64,000 nt of DNA from Liriodendron chinense (GCA_003013855.2 ML058477.1:3410001-3474000), one strand, 5' to 3'. Shown: positions 1-12,123, numbered from the stretch's first letter. A program made the numbers and translations. Notes: generated by a model from the letters alone, not told the origin.

Positions 1-230
1 TGGAATTCCTTCGCCGAAAAAAAGTGAATGGCAGCACACATGCGCCCATAAGGGGACCACATGCGCCCATACCCTAAGGATCGGCTCTCTCACCTCAAAG
101 AAATTAGGTTTTCTGACTTAGAAAAATGACAAATGACTCAGTGAGTCAACTATTTATACTTGAGCCTGGGGAACCGGTGCACTGCACTAGCATGACGTAA
201 GCATCCAGCGCAGCACATCGGGGGGGCACT
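1..230 (+). mobile_element. 3' internal end of Tat-like element D1 (partial)
   Basis: The sequence matches the stretch just before the 3' LTR of the complete element D2 (about 58660-58875): the same ACATGCGCCC words, the same 'gagtcaactatttatacttgagcct' neighbourhood and the same G-rich tract before the LTR. It is therefore the last 230 bp of the internal region of a plus-strand relative whose body lies left of the window. No coding sequence is present. The match was judged by eye. Confidence 0.85.
214..230 (+). other. Polypurine tract of D1
   Basis: A G-run (CGGGGGGGCACT) sits immediately before the LTR start at 231. The same arrangement occurs at 58861-58875 in D2, so I read it as the plus-strand primer site. 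Confidence 0.75.
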
Positions 231-949
231 TGTCGGGGCTCAAATTTGTACCCATTATAAAACAACATCCCGCGGTCCATCGACAATATTTGAATCAATT
301 TTGAGATCGAAAAAACTCAAAAAATGCCAGTGCAACCCTAGCCACGCGGTAATGACCAAAATCTGTAAATAGCATTTTGGAGCAGAATCGGACATGCGGG
401 TCATCGCCAAATGGTCCAGAATGTTCTAAAACCCTTAACCTATAAGTTTCAAAGTTGTGCGACCCGTATCTTTACCTGCGCACCTCGAAATGTGTTTCAT
501 CCCTGCTCGGAGCTGACCAAAAAGGGTCTGTAAGCCTACAGCTACCATTTCAGAGCGGATCTGGACATCCATACCTCCGCCAAATGATCCGGAGCACCCC
601 AAAATCCTTAAATAGCAAGTTTGAAGCCCGTGCGGTACGTGTTTCCATGTACGCGCTCAACGAACAACGTTCCTATACGACGAGCCGACTCGGAGGCTCC
701 AAATTAGGAAGTCCAAAATTTGCAACATATGGACTTCCACACCCCATCCCATTCATTCAGGAGGTCCATCCTAGCCTAGAAGTGGCTTGACGATAGTGAG
801 CGCATCCCCAGAAAAGGTAGCTGTCCTCTGGAGGTCTCCCGTCGGAGCCTGAAATCTTGAAATATTTTAAGTCTGAAAATTTTCTCTCTCACAAAAGTCC
901 AAAATTCTGAAATTTGGCTAAGTAGTGGAAAAAGTGAGAACTCACAAGA

Positions 950-1530
950 GGGACATGCGCTCGGCCTTCCATCACATGCGCCCGCACCTCATGTTCAAAA
1001 GAAATCGATCCGAACACTTTCCCGGAAACCGCCCGAAAAATTCATCGGAAAAGATATGCGCTCGGTCGGAAAACGACATGCGCTTGGCCTGAAATGACAT
1101 GCGCCCGGACCCTTGCACTTGACACTTCCGCCCAACACATGCGCCAGGAAACACTCAGAAACACATGTGCCGGGAAATACCCGCCGGGTCGGACCCGAAC
1201 CCGATTGCGCTGCTATAAATAGCAGAGCCACCTGATGACATTGAGCGACATCACCTTCTTCTAAACTTAGAGCGACGCAAGAGGTACATGCGCTCACTCC
1301 GAAATCCCTCGCCGGATGCCCTTGCTGGATTGGTTTCCCTCGCCAAAATCCTTCGTAGGAAAGGGATTTCCTCGCCGGAACCCAAAAATTGCACTACCGT
1401 CGGATAGGTATCCCTCGCCGGAAAGGGATTTTCCCCATCGAAGCCAAGTGCAAGGGAGAAATCCTAAAAATTCTCTGAGTGCCGGGACTTCCCCACTTCG
1501 TAGAGGCACATGCACCGTAACCCTCGTGGA
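950..1530. repeat. ACATGCGCC word cluster in D1 LTR
   Basis: The words ACATGCGCC, ACATGCGCT and close variants recur about ten times between 953 and 1515, separated by unrelated sequence. They belong to the same family of words seen at 36930-37700, 42820-43520, 58335-58710 and 59570-60265. Confidence 0.7.
1213..1222 (+). promoter_or_regulatory. TATA box in D1 LTR
   Basis: CTATAAATAG follows a GC-rich stretch (CCCGAACCCGATTGC) and is conserved in place at 43036-43045 and 59779-59788 in the D2 LTRs. It is the likely core promoter of the element. Confidence 0.65.
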
Positions 1531-2199
1531 CATAATCCACCCATGTTCAAAGACGGTTATCAATGATGTTCACTAAACGCTTGGATTAGACCACAAACAG
1601 GTCCACCACTCAGTCATTTTTCAGCCCTGAGAAGTGCCTGATAGCTCGGAAACTGACTAATGCCAAATGAAATCAACCACGATCTCAAAGACGCTGAGGT
1701 AAAGCTAAAGTGCTTAGGCTATGAAACAGCCGAGTTAAAACAGGTACGGGACACCGGTCCGCATCATTCATCATAAATTGGCATATGTGGGAATCCATTG
1801 AACCCGACGCTTGGCCATCTCTGGGCATTGAAAACAGCCGATCCAGCCTATTGAATTTGAATCCTCAAAGGATCTTGTCTCGATAAAGCCTATTCGATCT
1901 CAAATAGATCATTGAAAGTACTCAGAAGAGAGTGTTCTCGAAGACGAGTCGTTCGACTCCAGAAGAAACACATTTACTTTACTGTACAAAGCTCCATTCA
2001 TCCCGGATAAAGGTCCGAGGTTGAACTTAAGGGATTATGGTCACCACGAGAAACCACAAACAAAAGAGTTCTAACAAAGCTTGAAACATCCTGCTATGGA
2101 TTGTCATTATGAAAAAGACAGTCGATGCCCTACCTATCGACAACGGGTCTATTGGTTGGGCAGATGAGGGAGTCGCGGAGTGCGTTCCTAAGGTCACCC

Positions 2200-2226
2200 C
2201 ACTACGCCAAAATTGCTAAAAAACGA
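2200..2226 (+). repeat. Left terminal inverted repeat of the CACTA-like element
   Basis: It starts CACTACGCCAAAATTGC and mirrors the right end at 10914-10940 with about four mismatches. Confidence 0.8.
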
Positions 2227-2267
2227 TGAACGTTAATTACCCCTATTTTTCCAGTCCTTAATCTGAA

Positions 2268-2417
2268 ACGACGGATCTTATCCGTCTTAAAAGCCGAACA
2301 ATGTAAGCCCAAAAAATGAGGGATTTAACGACGGACCTCATCCGTCTTAAAATCCTAACAACCTTCCCTTCTAATTGTTAATTTAAAACATCAAACGACG
2401 GATTTAGTCCGTCGTTA
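2268..2417. repeat. Left subterminal palindromic repeats
   Basis: Three imperfect palindromes at 2268-2290, 2328-2350 and 2395-2417 have the form ACGACGG-AT-CCGTC. In CACTA elements such repeats bind the transposase; here that role is inferred from position and form. Confidence 0.7.
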
Positions 2418-4047
2418 AGTTTCTTTTGTTAAAAAAAAATCAGCGTGCATTGGTTGCATTTCGAATTTCTTACACCTGATACCATCAAAACAATAGAAAC
2501 TACAATACATTATAACTAATTCAATGCATCAACTAATTCAATTCAAACAAAACCAATACATCAACTCAAATGAAAGTAATATAGTACATATGCATTTTAT
2601 TGGTTCCCGTGAGGCCTATATGACCGTGCAACTATCAAAATAATATTTTCTTACCTACATATCTTACCCAGCTTCTACCAAGAAACATAGAATGCATCTA
2701 CAAAAAAAAAGGTAGTTGACAATTCTCAGATAGAATTTTCTGGCACATTCGAATTTTCAGTTCACATAAATGGGACCCATAGTTCCTTTCAAGTTACTTC
2801 ACTTTAGTGAATACATAATCGTGGTTAAGTGTATAATTGGATATGAAAATCCTTCAATGTATGATCATTGAGCATGAAATTCTGGCCTATCTAACTACCC
2901 GAAGAAGGCAATGTCCATAAAAGATGATCTATCTACCTACAAGTTTGGATTGGTGGAATCTAAAAAATAACTAAAGAATAGAAAGAATTTTCTTTTGAAG
3001 TGGCGTTTAGGGCAAGGCCCACCGGATGGTTAGATTGTCCTGATTTTCTTTCAACCTAATCAATATGGTAGGATGCAATCGTGGGATAGGCTAGATGATG
3101 TCATACTCAATACCTCACTTCACCACTCTTTTGTTTAAATGAAAGATAAGTACTTAGGCCATTTTAGCCCTTAAAAAGCAATTTCTAGTAAAATTTAGCT
3201 AAGGCAATATATGGTAAAATCATGTTAGGAAGGAGCCTTGCGGTAAAAATCCCCAAATTATAAAACAAAGAAGCATTCACTTTTGGTAGAGACTTAGGTG
3301 AAAACTGGAACTTACAATAGGAGGAAGAGGCAGGAAGGAGAGTATTGATGCATCTTGTCTTCAACTCCAAGAGACGTCCACACCATTTTGTTGACAAGGC
3401 ATGAGCGAATTCATCAAGAGGTAGCTAATTCAGTAATGGTTCTTTTATAGAGTAAATATACATTGTTCATGCCAAATTATTGGTGTTTTTTCAAAAAAAT
3501 AGCCAGAAACTACTTTAAAGTTCCTTAGTAATTTGTACTACCAACCTGTGGCATCCCACGGTGGATGGGCCACATAGAAAAGATCCCATAGTTTTATGGA
3601 AAATACAACAAAAGTTATTCAAATGAAGAAAGTTTAGTCTGAGAGAGATTAGCTATCCATCCACTGTGGGACACAATAACAATGGTCCAGATTACATTCA
3701 CAAAAATAGCATTAAAAAATTGATATTCTATAATAGCAAACCCAAAGAATTGCCAATGGTGGCAAATGGACAAACTGTTTCACCCTCACTCATAAATGAC
3801 ACCATCCATCAAGTGGGCCATGTCCTAAAACTTAAAACAGATCTAAATCTCGTATAAATCAGGTGGACGATTTCTAACTTTAACTCAAGTTAATATGCCA
3901 GGTGGACGATTTCTGAGTGCCTGAATATCAAGCATCAGTAACAGAAAAAAGAGAATAGTGTCATGGAGAAAATTTGAGTCAAGAACAGTTTTCGCATCAT
4001 CCATACAACAGATTCAATGAAAAAAATATACATATTATCAGATGTAC
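2418..4047. other. CACTA interior, no gene recognised
   Basis: AT-rich sequence without a convincing ORF. Part of 2450-2600 (near 'tttcgaatttcttacacctga') is repeated in diverged form at about 5090-5175, an internal duplication. Around 3540-3910 there are phrases such as 'ggtgggccacat' typical of short plant DNA transposons, but I cannot set their ends. Confidence 0.4.
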
Positions 4048-4156
4048 CTGGGTAACTCCTAAACTATGTGCAAGCAAGCCTGGTGTAGAGACAAATCTTT
4101 CTTAGACATGCTCCCTTCACCAGCATGACTTCCATCAGACTTGTATTTCTTTCTAG
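4048..4156 (-). pseudogene. Exon-like segment in the CACTA element
   Basis: On the minus strand a pyrimidine-rich TTCTTTCAG precedes this 109-bp segment and GTACAT follows it, so it is bounded like an internal exon. One frame reads RKKYKSDGSHAGEGS and continues SKKDLSLHQACLH before a stop near the end. It could be a remnant of the transposon's own gene or a captured host exon. I do not recognise the protein. Confidence 0.3.
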
Positions 4157-5437
4157 CTGAAAGAAGAAAACAATGCAATAGCAATTACTTTTCAGCATGG
4201 CTGAATAACAAAGTTAAGAGCATAGCTTGAAAACAAGAAGACAATCAAGATGCATTAGAAATTCATAGTAGCAACATAACAAAGGCAGCAAATGTCCATT
4301 CCAATCACAATACCGGTTACATACAAGTTGGAAATGTCAATGGTGAAAATACAAGCAAAAACATCTAGGTACCAAAATTCAACAACACACTTCATGAATT
4401 GGACAATAACAATTGCCAAATTCAAGATAAAGCACCGGTCCAAAATCCCTCTAAATACACCCAACTTCTCATGGCATGAACTTAGGAAGTATGATAAATA
4501 AAATAACCACATAGAAGTATAACCAACAAGCACATGAAAAGAAAATTGAAAATGCAAATGTTACATAACAGAAAAATTTAAAAACCAAATGTTACAACAG
4601 TCGACCAGGGCATGACAAAGAATTCTATATGCAAGTAGGCTAACTAGATGAGAAGTGGGACCTCAAATGAAGGGATCCATGTTGTTACATAGGTTAAGCA
4701 AGCTTCCTATTATAAATTGGGCATCGGAACCCTTATTTGGAAAATGTAAATCAAACTTCAAGACATCAAAAGCTTAAGATTAACATATGAATAACTTGAA
4801 CTATGCCTTATAGGCATCCAAACTGATTTTTCCTGCATCCAACTATAAGAATCCAACTCAACTCTCAGCAAGAGGGGCATCGATCTGTTATTCATTATTA
4901 CAATCAGAATACTTCCAAACAAGCATGAGAACCCCAGATAACTCCTTTGAAACATCAACATACCTTAAAAAAATGAGAAACCCAATTTTTATTGTAAATA
5001 TCTTGACAGTCCCTTATTCTTCTCAAGAACTCACAATGTTAGATTAAAGGCCTGTATATAGCATGACATGGTCACACATCCAACATTTGTTGCATTTTGA
5101 ATTTCTTATGCCTGATATCATCAAAACAGTAAAAACCAATTCAATACATCAACTCAAACTAAACCAATAAAATGTACCTGACTGTTTCTAAGTCACACAT
5201 CCAGCATTTCTTATTCAAGCCAAACCTGCTGGATTGGTTGGATGTCATGCATATATTATTATGGAACCCAATAGACCCCTACCAGCTTTATGAATCTTCT
5301 CCATGGAAAATGCCAACCGGTTCCCACAGTCGTTATCTCTTGTAAATCTTCGAAAACACCTTTGACTAGAGATTCATATTGCAAGAAGGAAAAAAAATGT
5401 ATTTGTGGCTGCATCGATACAATCTACTATGAACGGC

Positions 5438-5490
5438 TGCCTACGTACCCGAAAAGGTTGTTTGGGATCAAGCCACTACGTAGTTCTTTT
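5438..5490. repeat. Short motif around CTACGTA...ACTACGTAG
   Basis: The stretch 'ctgcctacgtacccg' followed by 'ggatcaagccactacgtag' resembles, from memory, a phrase found in LTRs and other repeats of several plants. It may mark a small nested element whose ends I cannot see. Confidence 0.2.
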
Positions 5491-6479
5491 AATCTTCAAA
5501 TCATGTCAGTTTATCCATAAGTAGATGAAAACTCGTAACAAATCACCTTAGAAAATTCATAACCAACCTTGATGACTTCTTTTTCAAGTGATAGTTTTTA
5601 TCAACCGCTCTTTCATATGAGAGTCGGCTCCTGAATTGTACAAACACCTAACAAGAGATGGTGCTACACTTGTCACACAAGAAATATGTCTACATTAGAC
5701 AAACAAAACAACTTAAGAAACCAAAACAACTGTTTAGTCAAACCATCCAAAATAAAGTATTCTCCATTGATAACATACACATATAAACACACACTACTAG
5801 GGTAAGCCCACCACGAAAATTGGATGCTCCGTATATAAACCAAGTCGACCTAACTACCGTGTGGGCCACCATGTGAATTTAAAGTTTTTTGGATGATTGT
5901 CCATTATTTTACCATGGGGCATACCATGTTGCCTACAGGCCATCCCACCGGTGTCTTATGTGAGCACAACCATCACCATGATGATGGGATTCCTTAAAAA
6001 TCAGGCCATGTACAAATCACTAGGCGGGCTACATCATAGAAGAAATATAAAATCCTCATCATCAAACATCTATGAATTTATAATGGTACTATTCGTACTT
6101 TCGTCTGTTAATGGGAAATTGTAGATTTTTTTTCATTTTAGAAAATTAAGGCATCCAGTTAGTCTAAGTTTATCTATAGAGGAGGTAGAGTTTTAAAGAA
6201 TCCGGAGTGATTGGAATTCCTCTACCTCTATCTTGAACATCGCCAAAGCTCATCATTTCAAATAGACTTAAGGGATGATTAATTATGATGTTGGAAACCA
6301 AACATGCTTGATTTTTTACTTTTTGGATGATAACTTTGTTTACCAAACATGCTTATTTGCTAATTAAGTAGAAACCAAGATAAGTTACTTATCAAATAAG
6401 TAGCTTATCTTAAGTAACTTACAATCCAAACGGCCCCTTTACATGTTTGATACAATTAAATGATAGTTCACGTGTTAGG

Positions 6480-6623
6480 GGAATTGATCCCACCACCTTC
6501 AGCTACACAAGCCATTTACCATTGCAGCATTTCATCAAACAGTTGGTAGGAAATCATTTCCAACAAAGCTAGGACCCACATTTGCATAAATAGAGGGTGA
6601 ATATACATGCTCAAAAGCCTCAC
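6480..6623 (-). pseudogene. Second exon-like segment in the CACTA element
   Basis: On the minus strand TCTTACATTGCAG precedes a reading frame that begins GEAFEHVYSPSIYANVG and runs about 30 codons to a stop. The acceptor-like start suggests an exon remnant. Its 3' boundary is not clear and the protein is not recognised. Confidence 0.25.
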
Positions 6624-6878
6624 CTGCAATGTAAGACAACCTTGTGAATCATGTAAAATGCAACACACCCTACCCACAACCTTATGTGAATCCTGTACGC
6701 TTAGCTCCAAGAGAGAAGGCAGCCACACCCACCCATCAACAACCTGTACTCAAATTTTCAGATAAGCTCACAAAAAATGAGATCTTGGCATGGAATCCCA
6801 ACGTGGGGGTGGCTAACACTACGGGGTGACTAGCAATGTGGGTGTGTGTACTAACAATGGGATGTGTTGCCAATCCAA

Positions 6879-6961
6879 AAAAAAAAAAAAAAAAACTAAT
6901 AAAAAATGAGGCTTGATCCTTGCAAGTACCTGAACCTACAAAAAAAAAAAAAAAAAAAAAA
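6879..6961. repeat. Two poly-A runs
   Basis: Runs of about 17 and 22 A lie at 6879-6895 and 6940-6961. They could be tails of small retroposons or simple slippage tracts. No flanking duplication was found. Confidence 0.5.
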
Positions 6962-7484
6962 ACCTTGCAAATCTCAAGAATCAAAAGGTAAATCACATCC
7001 TTCAAACGATCGTCAAGAGAAAATCTAAGATATCTGGTACCGGTGGATCTTCACTCATTTTGGCGAATCTCAAGAATCAGAAGGGGGAACGGATTTCTCA
7101 TATTCAATCATTTGGAAGTTCTTCCTAAAAATGAGAGGAAGAGAGGGAGATGGATTTTGGAAGATGGAAGAGGCTTTTGGAAATCCCTCTTCTAATTTGA
7201 GATTTTTATTCAAATCTGTACAAATGTGTGTTTTACATCATTTATACCACACAATAGGGCCTCAGCTGTACATTTAAGGGCCCACCTAATAGACTATTAA
7301 TATTGTCCTGTAGAGTACAAGTTTAAATATTAATCATCTACAGATGGACCCACTATGGATGGTCTGGATAACCCTATGTCACTGCCAAAAGTGAATGAAT
7401 GAGTCACCATCATTGTACATTATATGCAAAACTAACACACTAATACTTACACCTTCCTTTAACTAATAACCTACTAGTTGGTGG

Positions 7485-7993
7485 GAGCGAATTAGGTGTT
7501 ACCCCTACTGTGTGGCTCACATGGATAGTATTTTGTATATCCACACCATCCATCCATTTCTCCAGCCCAATTTAGGATGGTCTTCGAAAAATTATACAAA
7601 TCCAAATCTCAAGTCGACCATGCCACTGGAAATAGTGCTGATTGAGTGGCCACCATTAAAAATTCCAAAGAGCCCATCGTAAGGTTTTGGTAATGTTTAT
7701 TTGCAATCCAAGCTCTTCATAATATTGTCAACAAGGTCCGGATGAAGGGAAAATTTAAAGATCAGCCTGATCTAAAACTTGTGGCCCGCAAAATGCTTTT
7801 AATGATTATTCATTACTCTTTCTATTGGTATGGTCCACTTGAGATTTGGATCTTCTTATAATTTTAGATCTCGTCTTAGAATTAGGCATAACAACAGAAC
7901 GACATGAATATACAAAAAATACATCAAGGTAGGCCCCACACGATAGGGGTAACACCCACTAACGTGTTACCAAGGTAACAGCTAATTCGCTCC
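7485..7993. mobile_element. MITE-like inverted-repeat element inside the CACTA element
   Basis: The left end GGAGCGAATTAGGTGTTACC is mirrored by the right end, which reads GTAACAGCTAATTCGCTCC. A second mirrored block (GTGTTACCCCTA) lies near the left end and at about 7932-7946. The unit is about 510 bp and non-coding. I could not confirm a target duplication, so the superfamily is open. Confidence 0.45.
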
Positions 7994-9200
7994 TATGGTC
8001 GATACTCTGTGGGCCCCACCATGATGTATGTGTTTTTTCCACGTCGTCCATTCGTTTTTACACATCATTTTAAAGCTTGATAAAAAAATATGAGGCAAAT
8101 CTAAATCTTCGGTGGACCACATCATTGGAAACAGTGGTGATTAAATGTCCAACATCAAGATGACAATTTTTTTTTTTCTTTCTAGAATGTCAATTTCTTT
8201 CAAAATGTAGGATTTTTTAAATTCTAAACTTTTCTTAAACATTGTTAATTTAGGAGATGAAGGAGTTGAGGATTCGCGACTCTAAAAGTAGTAAATTTGA
8301 TGTTTGAATGCCCCAATCAAGAAGCTTGGGTCCCTATGGGTTGTTGATCATTCAAAGACAAGGTAGAATGATTGACTTGGCGAATGGAGTGAAGTAAAAA
8401 TGAATAAATAATGTAAAATAGAAGTTTTTAGGGTTTTTGGAAGAAGACAGGACAGCAGTAACTGGTCAACCCGATGTCCCTAGCCGGTTGACCCGATTCC
8501 CCAAACTAGTTGATCGGATTTAGACCCGGTTGACCGGATTTCGTAGTTCTGATCCTATATTTTTAATCAACTTAAAAAAATTATCTCCTTTGTTATAACT
8601 GCGATTGATGTTACTCAAAAGCCATATTAAAGCTTGATGAGTCTAATTTTATATAAAAATATATCAAAAAATAAAATAAATATTGTAATTAGGTTTAATT
8701 TAGAAATATTTAGAAACTGTTAGGAAAATTATTGGTTTCTAATAGTATATACTTCTGAAATTTTATTAATTTTTATAAACATCGGAATGGGCTAAAATTT
8801 TGTAAGATGAAAGTATACTTTATAAGGAATCAATATAAAAATTATAAAAAATAATTGATTAGTTATAAGTTCCAAAAATATTGCCCAGATGATGCGTACT
8901 TCTGTGCTAAATTTTTCAGAATTTAAGTTAATTTTGTCCACTCGGACTTACGTGAAGTTGTGAATTTCGAGCCACTAGATTCCAATGGAATTAAGGATTC
9001 TAGTCTTAAACATTTTCTTGTAACTAACCCTAAAGCCATGGCCCTGATCGATGATCAGTGACCGTTAAATGAACAATGTATCATAACTGTCGATCGTCGC
9101 ATCCGAAATGTGGAAAACCCTGTCCATAGGTAAATCACCACTACGTTCACCTATTTCATGGTGTAGATCATCCCATACACCTCCCAGTGGGCCCCAATAA
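7994..9200. other. CACTA interior, non-coding
   Basis: Contains the phrase 'gtgggccccaccatgatg' (from about 8009) and a GGTTGACC-rich patch at 8455-8545 (annotated separately). The rest is AT-rich with no ORF that I can support. Confidence 0.4.
8455..8545. repeat. GGTTGACC / GGTCAACC word patch
   Basis: Within 90 bp: CTGGTCAACCCGAT, CCGGTTGACCCGAT, TAGTTGATCGGAT and CCGGTTGACCGGAT. The sentence-like recurrence of one short word resembles the GACCGGTC clusters in LTR families elsewhere in the window, with a different word. Confidence 0.5.
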
Positions 9201-9209
9201 TGGAAAACA

Positions 9210-10580
9210 ACCTCCTATAAGATCACAACTTTTTCAGAATTGACCAAAATATCGATATTTTTTCACAAAATTTTCAGAATTGACCAAAATATCGATATTT
9301 TTTCACAAATTTTCACAAATATTGTTAATTATCTTAATTTCTTAACTTATCTTTTTTAAAAATCATAATTTATATTTTAAACTTCCCAATTTTCATCTTC
9401 AAAATGCCATTTTTTTTCAAAATCTTATTGTTTTATCAAACTTCTTAATTTTTTTCAAAAGACAAAATCTTAATTTCTTTTAAAAATCAATTTTTTTTTT
9501 TCAAACTTATCAATTTCATTCAAACTTCTCAATTTTTTTAAAAGGTTAGCATTTTTTTTTTTTTTTTTTTCAGAATCTCAGTTTCTTATTTCGACAAAAA
9601 TCTCGATTTTTTTAAATATCAGTTTCTTTTCAAAATCTCGATTTTTTCTCAAACGATGTTAATATTTTTTTTCAAACTTCTCCATTTGATTTCAAAATAT
9701 CAATTCTTTCAAAATCTCGGCTATTTTTATATCTCAATTTTTCTCAAACATCGTTAATATACTTTTTTCAAAAATTTTAATTCGTTTTAGACTACTTAAT
9801 TTTTTTTTCAAAATATCATTTTTTTTAAATCTCAAATTTTTTTTTTATTAAACTTCTGAATTTCTTTTCAAAATCTCTTTTTTTTTTTTTTTTTTTCAAA
9901 CTTTTCAATTTTGTTAAAATGTCAATTTTCTTTCACAATGTCAATTTCGTTGAAAATCGTGGTTTTATTTTAAATCTCAATAATTTTTTTTCCAAATCTA
10001 GATTTTTTTTTGTAATTTCAATTTTTCTCAGACATTGTTAATTTCGTTTTGAACTTTTCAATTTATTTTTTAAAATCATAATTTTTCAAAATCTTTTTTT
10101 TTTAAACTTTCAAATTTTTTCAAAATGCCAATTTTTTTTTCTTACAATGTCAATTTCTTTCAAAACCACTACTTTTATTTTTAAATCTCATAAAATTTCA
10201 ATATTTAAACTTTTTTTTTAATCTCAAATTTTTTCAAACATTATTTATTTCCCCTTAAAACTTCAATTTTTTTCAAAATAACAATTTTTTTAAACCTCAA
10301 TTCTTCTCAAACAGTGTTAATTTTTTCAATCTTCTCAACCTTTTCATTTTCAAAAGCACAAATTTTTTTAAAACTTATCAATTTTAATCCAACTTTTCAA
10401 TTTTTTCCAAAATACTAATTTTCTTTTCAAAATGCCAATTTTTTTAGAATGTCAATTTCTTTCATAATCTTGGTTCTTTTTAATTTTCATTTTCTTTTTT
10501 CAAAATCTTGATAATTTTCAACATTTCTGTTTTTCTAAATCTCAAAATAATTTTTTTTTTGCTTCTCAACTTTCCTTGTG
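9210..10580. repeat. T-rich degenerate repeat tract
   Basis: About 1.37 kb of endlessly varied phrases such as TTTTTTTCAAAATCTCAATTT and CAAACTTCTCAATTTT. It opens with a near-perfect duplication of about 40 bp (TTTTCAGAATTGACC... at about 9231 and 9269). There is no coding potential. It looks like a decayed short-period tandem array. Confidence 0.65.
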
Positions 10581-10632
10581 AAATAGTTAAATATTTTCAA
10601 ACTACAATGGCATTAAGGTACAATTTAGGATT

Positions 10633-10897
10633 TACGACGGACCATATTCGTCGCTATAGTTAACGAGGTCCCCTTTCTCCACAAGTGTCGGACGTCGATC
10701 TTAGGGCGGGAAAAAGCACCTTGGAAAATTTTACTTAACGACGGATTTAATCCGTCTTAAATTTTACGACGAATTAAGTCCATCGTAAATTGATATTTTC
10801 CACCGTTATTAAAACCCATCCTCACCCAGTTAACGACGGACATAGTCGGTCGTTAAACGAAGCTTTTTTTTTTGCGACGAATCTAGTCCGTCGTTAA
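10633..10897. repeat. Right subterminal palindromic repeats
   Basis: Five palindromes of the ACGACGGA-T-TCCGTCGT type at about 10633-10655, 10738-10760, 10764-10787, 10832-10855 and 10874-10897. They are the counterpart of the three at the left end. Confidence 0.7.
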
Positions 10898-10913
10898 ACC
10901 AAGCATTTTTGTG

Positions 10914-10940
10914 TCGTTTTTTTCCTATTTTGGCGTAGTG
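10914..10940 (-). repeat. Right terminal inverted repeat of the CACTA-like element
   Basis: Reads ATTTTGGCGTAGTG at its outer end, the reverse complement of the left terminus. Confidence 0.8.
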
Positions 10941-11614
10941 CTTATCAAAAAAATGCGGGCACGGGCCTTGGGTTATGCTGACCAACATTTTGATGTTCAT
11001 GTATTCCAGCGGTCACCTGTTCACAGTAACAGGCGCGGGCCCAGAGTTGCACCACTCGATTAAAAACCTCGCTCCGAAAAGTTGCGGAGTGTGTTCCTAA
11101 GGTCACCCATCATAAAAATACGGGCGCGAGCCTTGGGTTATGCCGACTAACGTTTGATGGTCGTGTATTCCAGCGGTCACTTGTTCACAGTAACAGGCGC
11201 GGGCCCAGAGTTGCACCACTTGAATCTTGACAGTCCTTCAACCCGGACAATCCGAAAGAAAATGGGACATAGACATCCGACTTGTCTAAGAAATGTGGCT
11301 CAGTTCATAACAAGGAAATAAATAGTTCTATACGACCATGAACTCAAGACCATAATCCCCGGCGGATTAGTCTTTTGCCTTCTAATCAAGGGTGATCAAC
11401 CATTGATGTAATTAAAGGCTTGTGACCAGTATCACAGCCTGTAATGTAAAAGATATCAGAATCTCTGGAATAAAATTCGTCTTGCAATATCTCTCTTGTG
11501 TATACTTTATGATTGCTTATGATTGTCTATGAATGTCTCTATACTCAGAGTTCCCCCAAAATAATGAAACATAGGAAAAACTGCTGACGGGCACGATTTT
11601 TTCTAGTTTTAACA

Positions 11615-12123
11615 CGTGGTCTTATCATAATCGATCATTGCTTGAAAGGTTAAATTCAATTTAGACTCATGACGTGGAGTATTGTACAGTCTTGTTTAAC
11701 CTCGTAATATGATTAAGATGCCACAGAGTTGCCTCCTCACAGTTCATAAGCAGTATGGAGCCTTTGTGAGACATGCCATGAAAATCATAATGTTGGGCGT
11801 GGTTTTCTGCAACTCTTACTGATGCAAATATTATATAGAGAGGAGATCCTTGTAGACATGTTTGTGCTTCGGTCGGTTTCCACCTCCGATGACTGATCTT
11901 CTACTTCTCCCGAGCCTTCTAATTAGTGCTCAATGAGACGTCCCTCAAGGATTTAAGTCCTGCGGTGGGATATCATGCGTCAGGGTTGATTATTTCTTCG
12001 TCAGTCTACTTCTTTCCCCACAGTGAATAGCTTATTGCAGATGGTAAAGGGTTGGAAGAACTCGTTTAAGATCTAGTATCCTTCCCATTCTCTTTTGCTA
12101 TTGGTATCTCTATTTCGTTTATT
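11615..12123. other. Degraded sequence right of D1, no gene seen
   Basis: Between the D1 LTR end and the RNase H remnant. The phrase near 11645 (TTCAATTTAGACTCATGACG) recurs at about 21690-21755, beyond the large-LTR insertion, so both sides belong to one old element. No ORF is supported. Confidence 0.4.

Larger units (their letters stand above)
2200..10940. mobile_element. CACTA-like DNA transposon, non-autonomous
   Basis: The element begins CACTACGCCAAAAT and ends ATTTTGGCGTAGTG, an inverted repeat of about 27 bp with a few mismatches. Inside both ends lie several copies of a palindrome of the type ACGACGGATTTAGTCCGTCG, as CACTA elements have subterminal repeats. No reading frame resembling a transposase is visible in 8.7 kb, so it is non-autonomous or heavily decayed. 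It interrupts the D1 LTR. The 3-bp flanks (CCC left, CTT right) do not match, so a 3-bp target duplication is not shown. The interior is AT-rich, with two exon-like segments, poly-A runs, a MITE-like inverted repeat and a long T-rich tract. Confidence 0.75.
231..11614 (+). mobile_element. 3' LTR of D1, split by a CACTA-like insertion
   Basis: The LTR starts TGTCGGGGCTCAAATTTG and ends TTCTAGTTTTAACA. Both ends match the D2 LTRs (42120-45453 and 58876-62455). It occupies 231-2199 and 10941-11614, about 2.64 kb without the insertion. It carries ACATGCGCC words, a TATA box and several small stem-loops also present in D2. It is shorter than the D2 LTRs partly because it has only one anchor of the 173-bp repeat that is multiplied there. 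The short ORFs inside are chance. Confidence 0.85.

Noticed and set aside
1294..1576. Overlapping ORFs on both strands in the D1 LTR
   Set aside because: LTR sequence, no family similarity, and not kept in the D2 LTRs.
6736..7005. Minus-strand ORF with a poly-Phe stretch
   Set aside because: Made by two poly-A runs on the plus strand.
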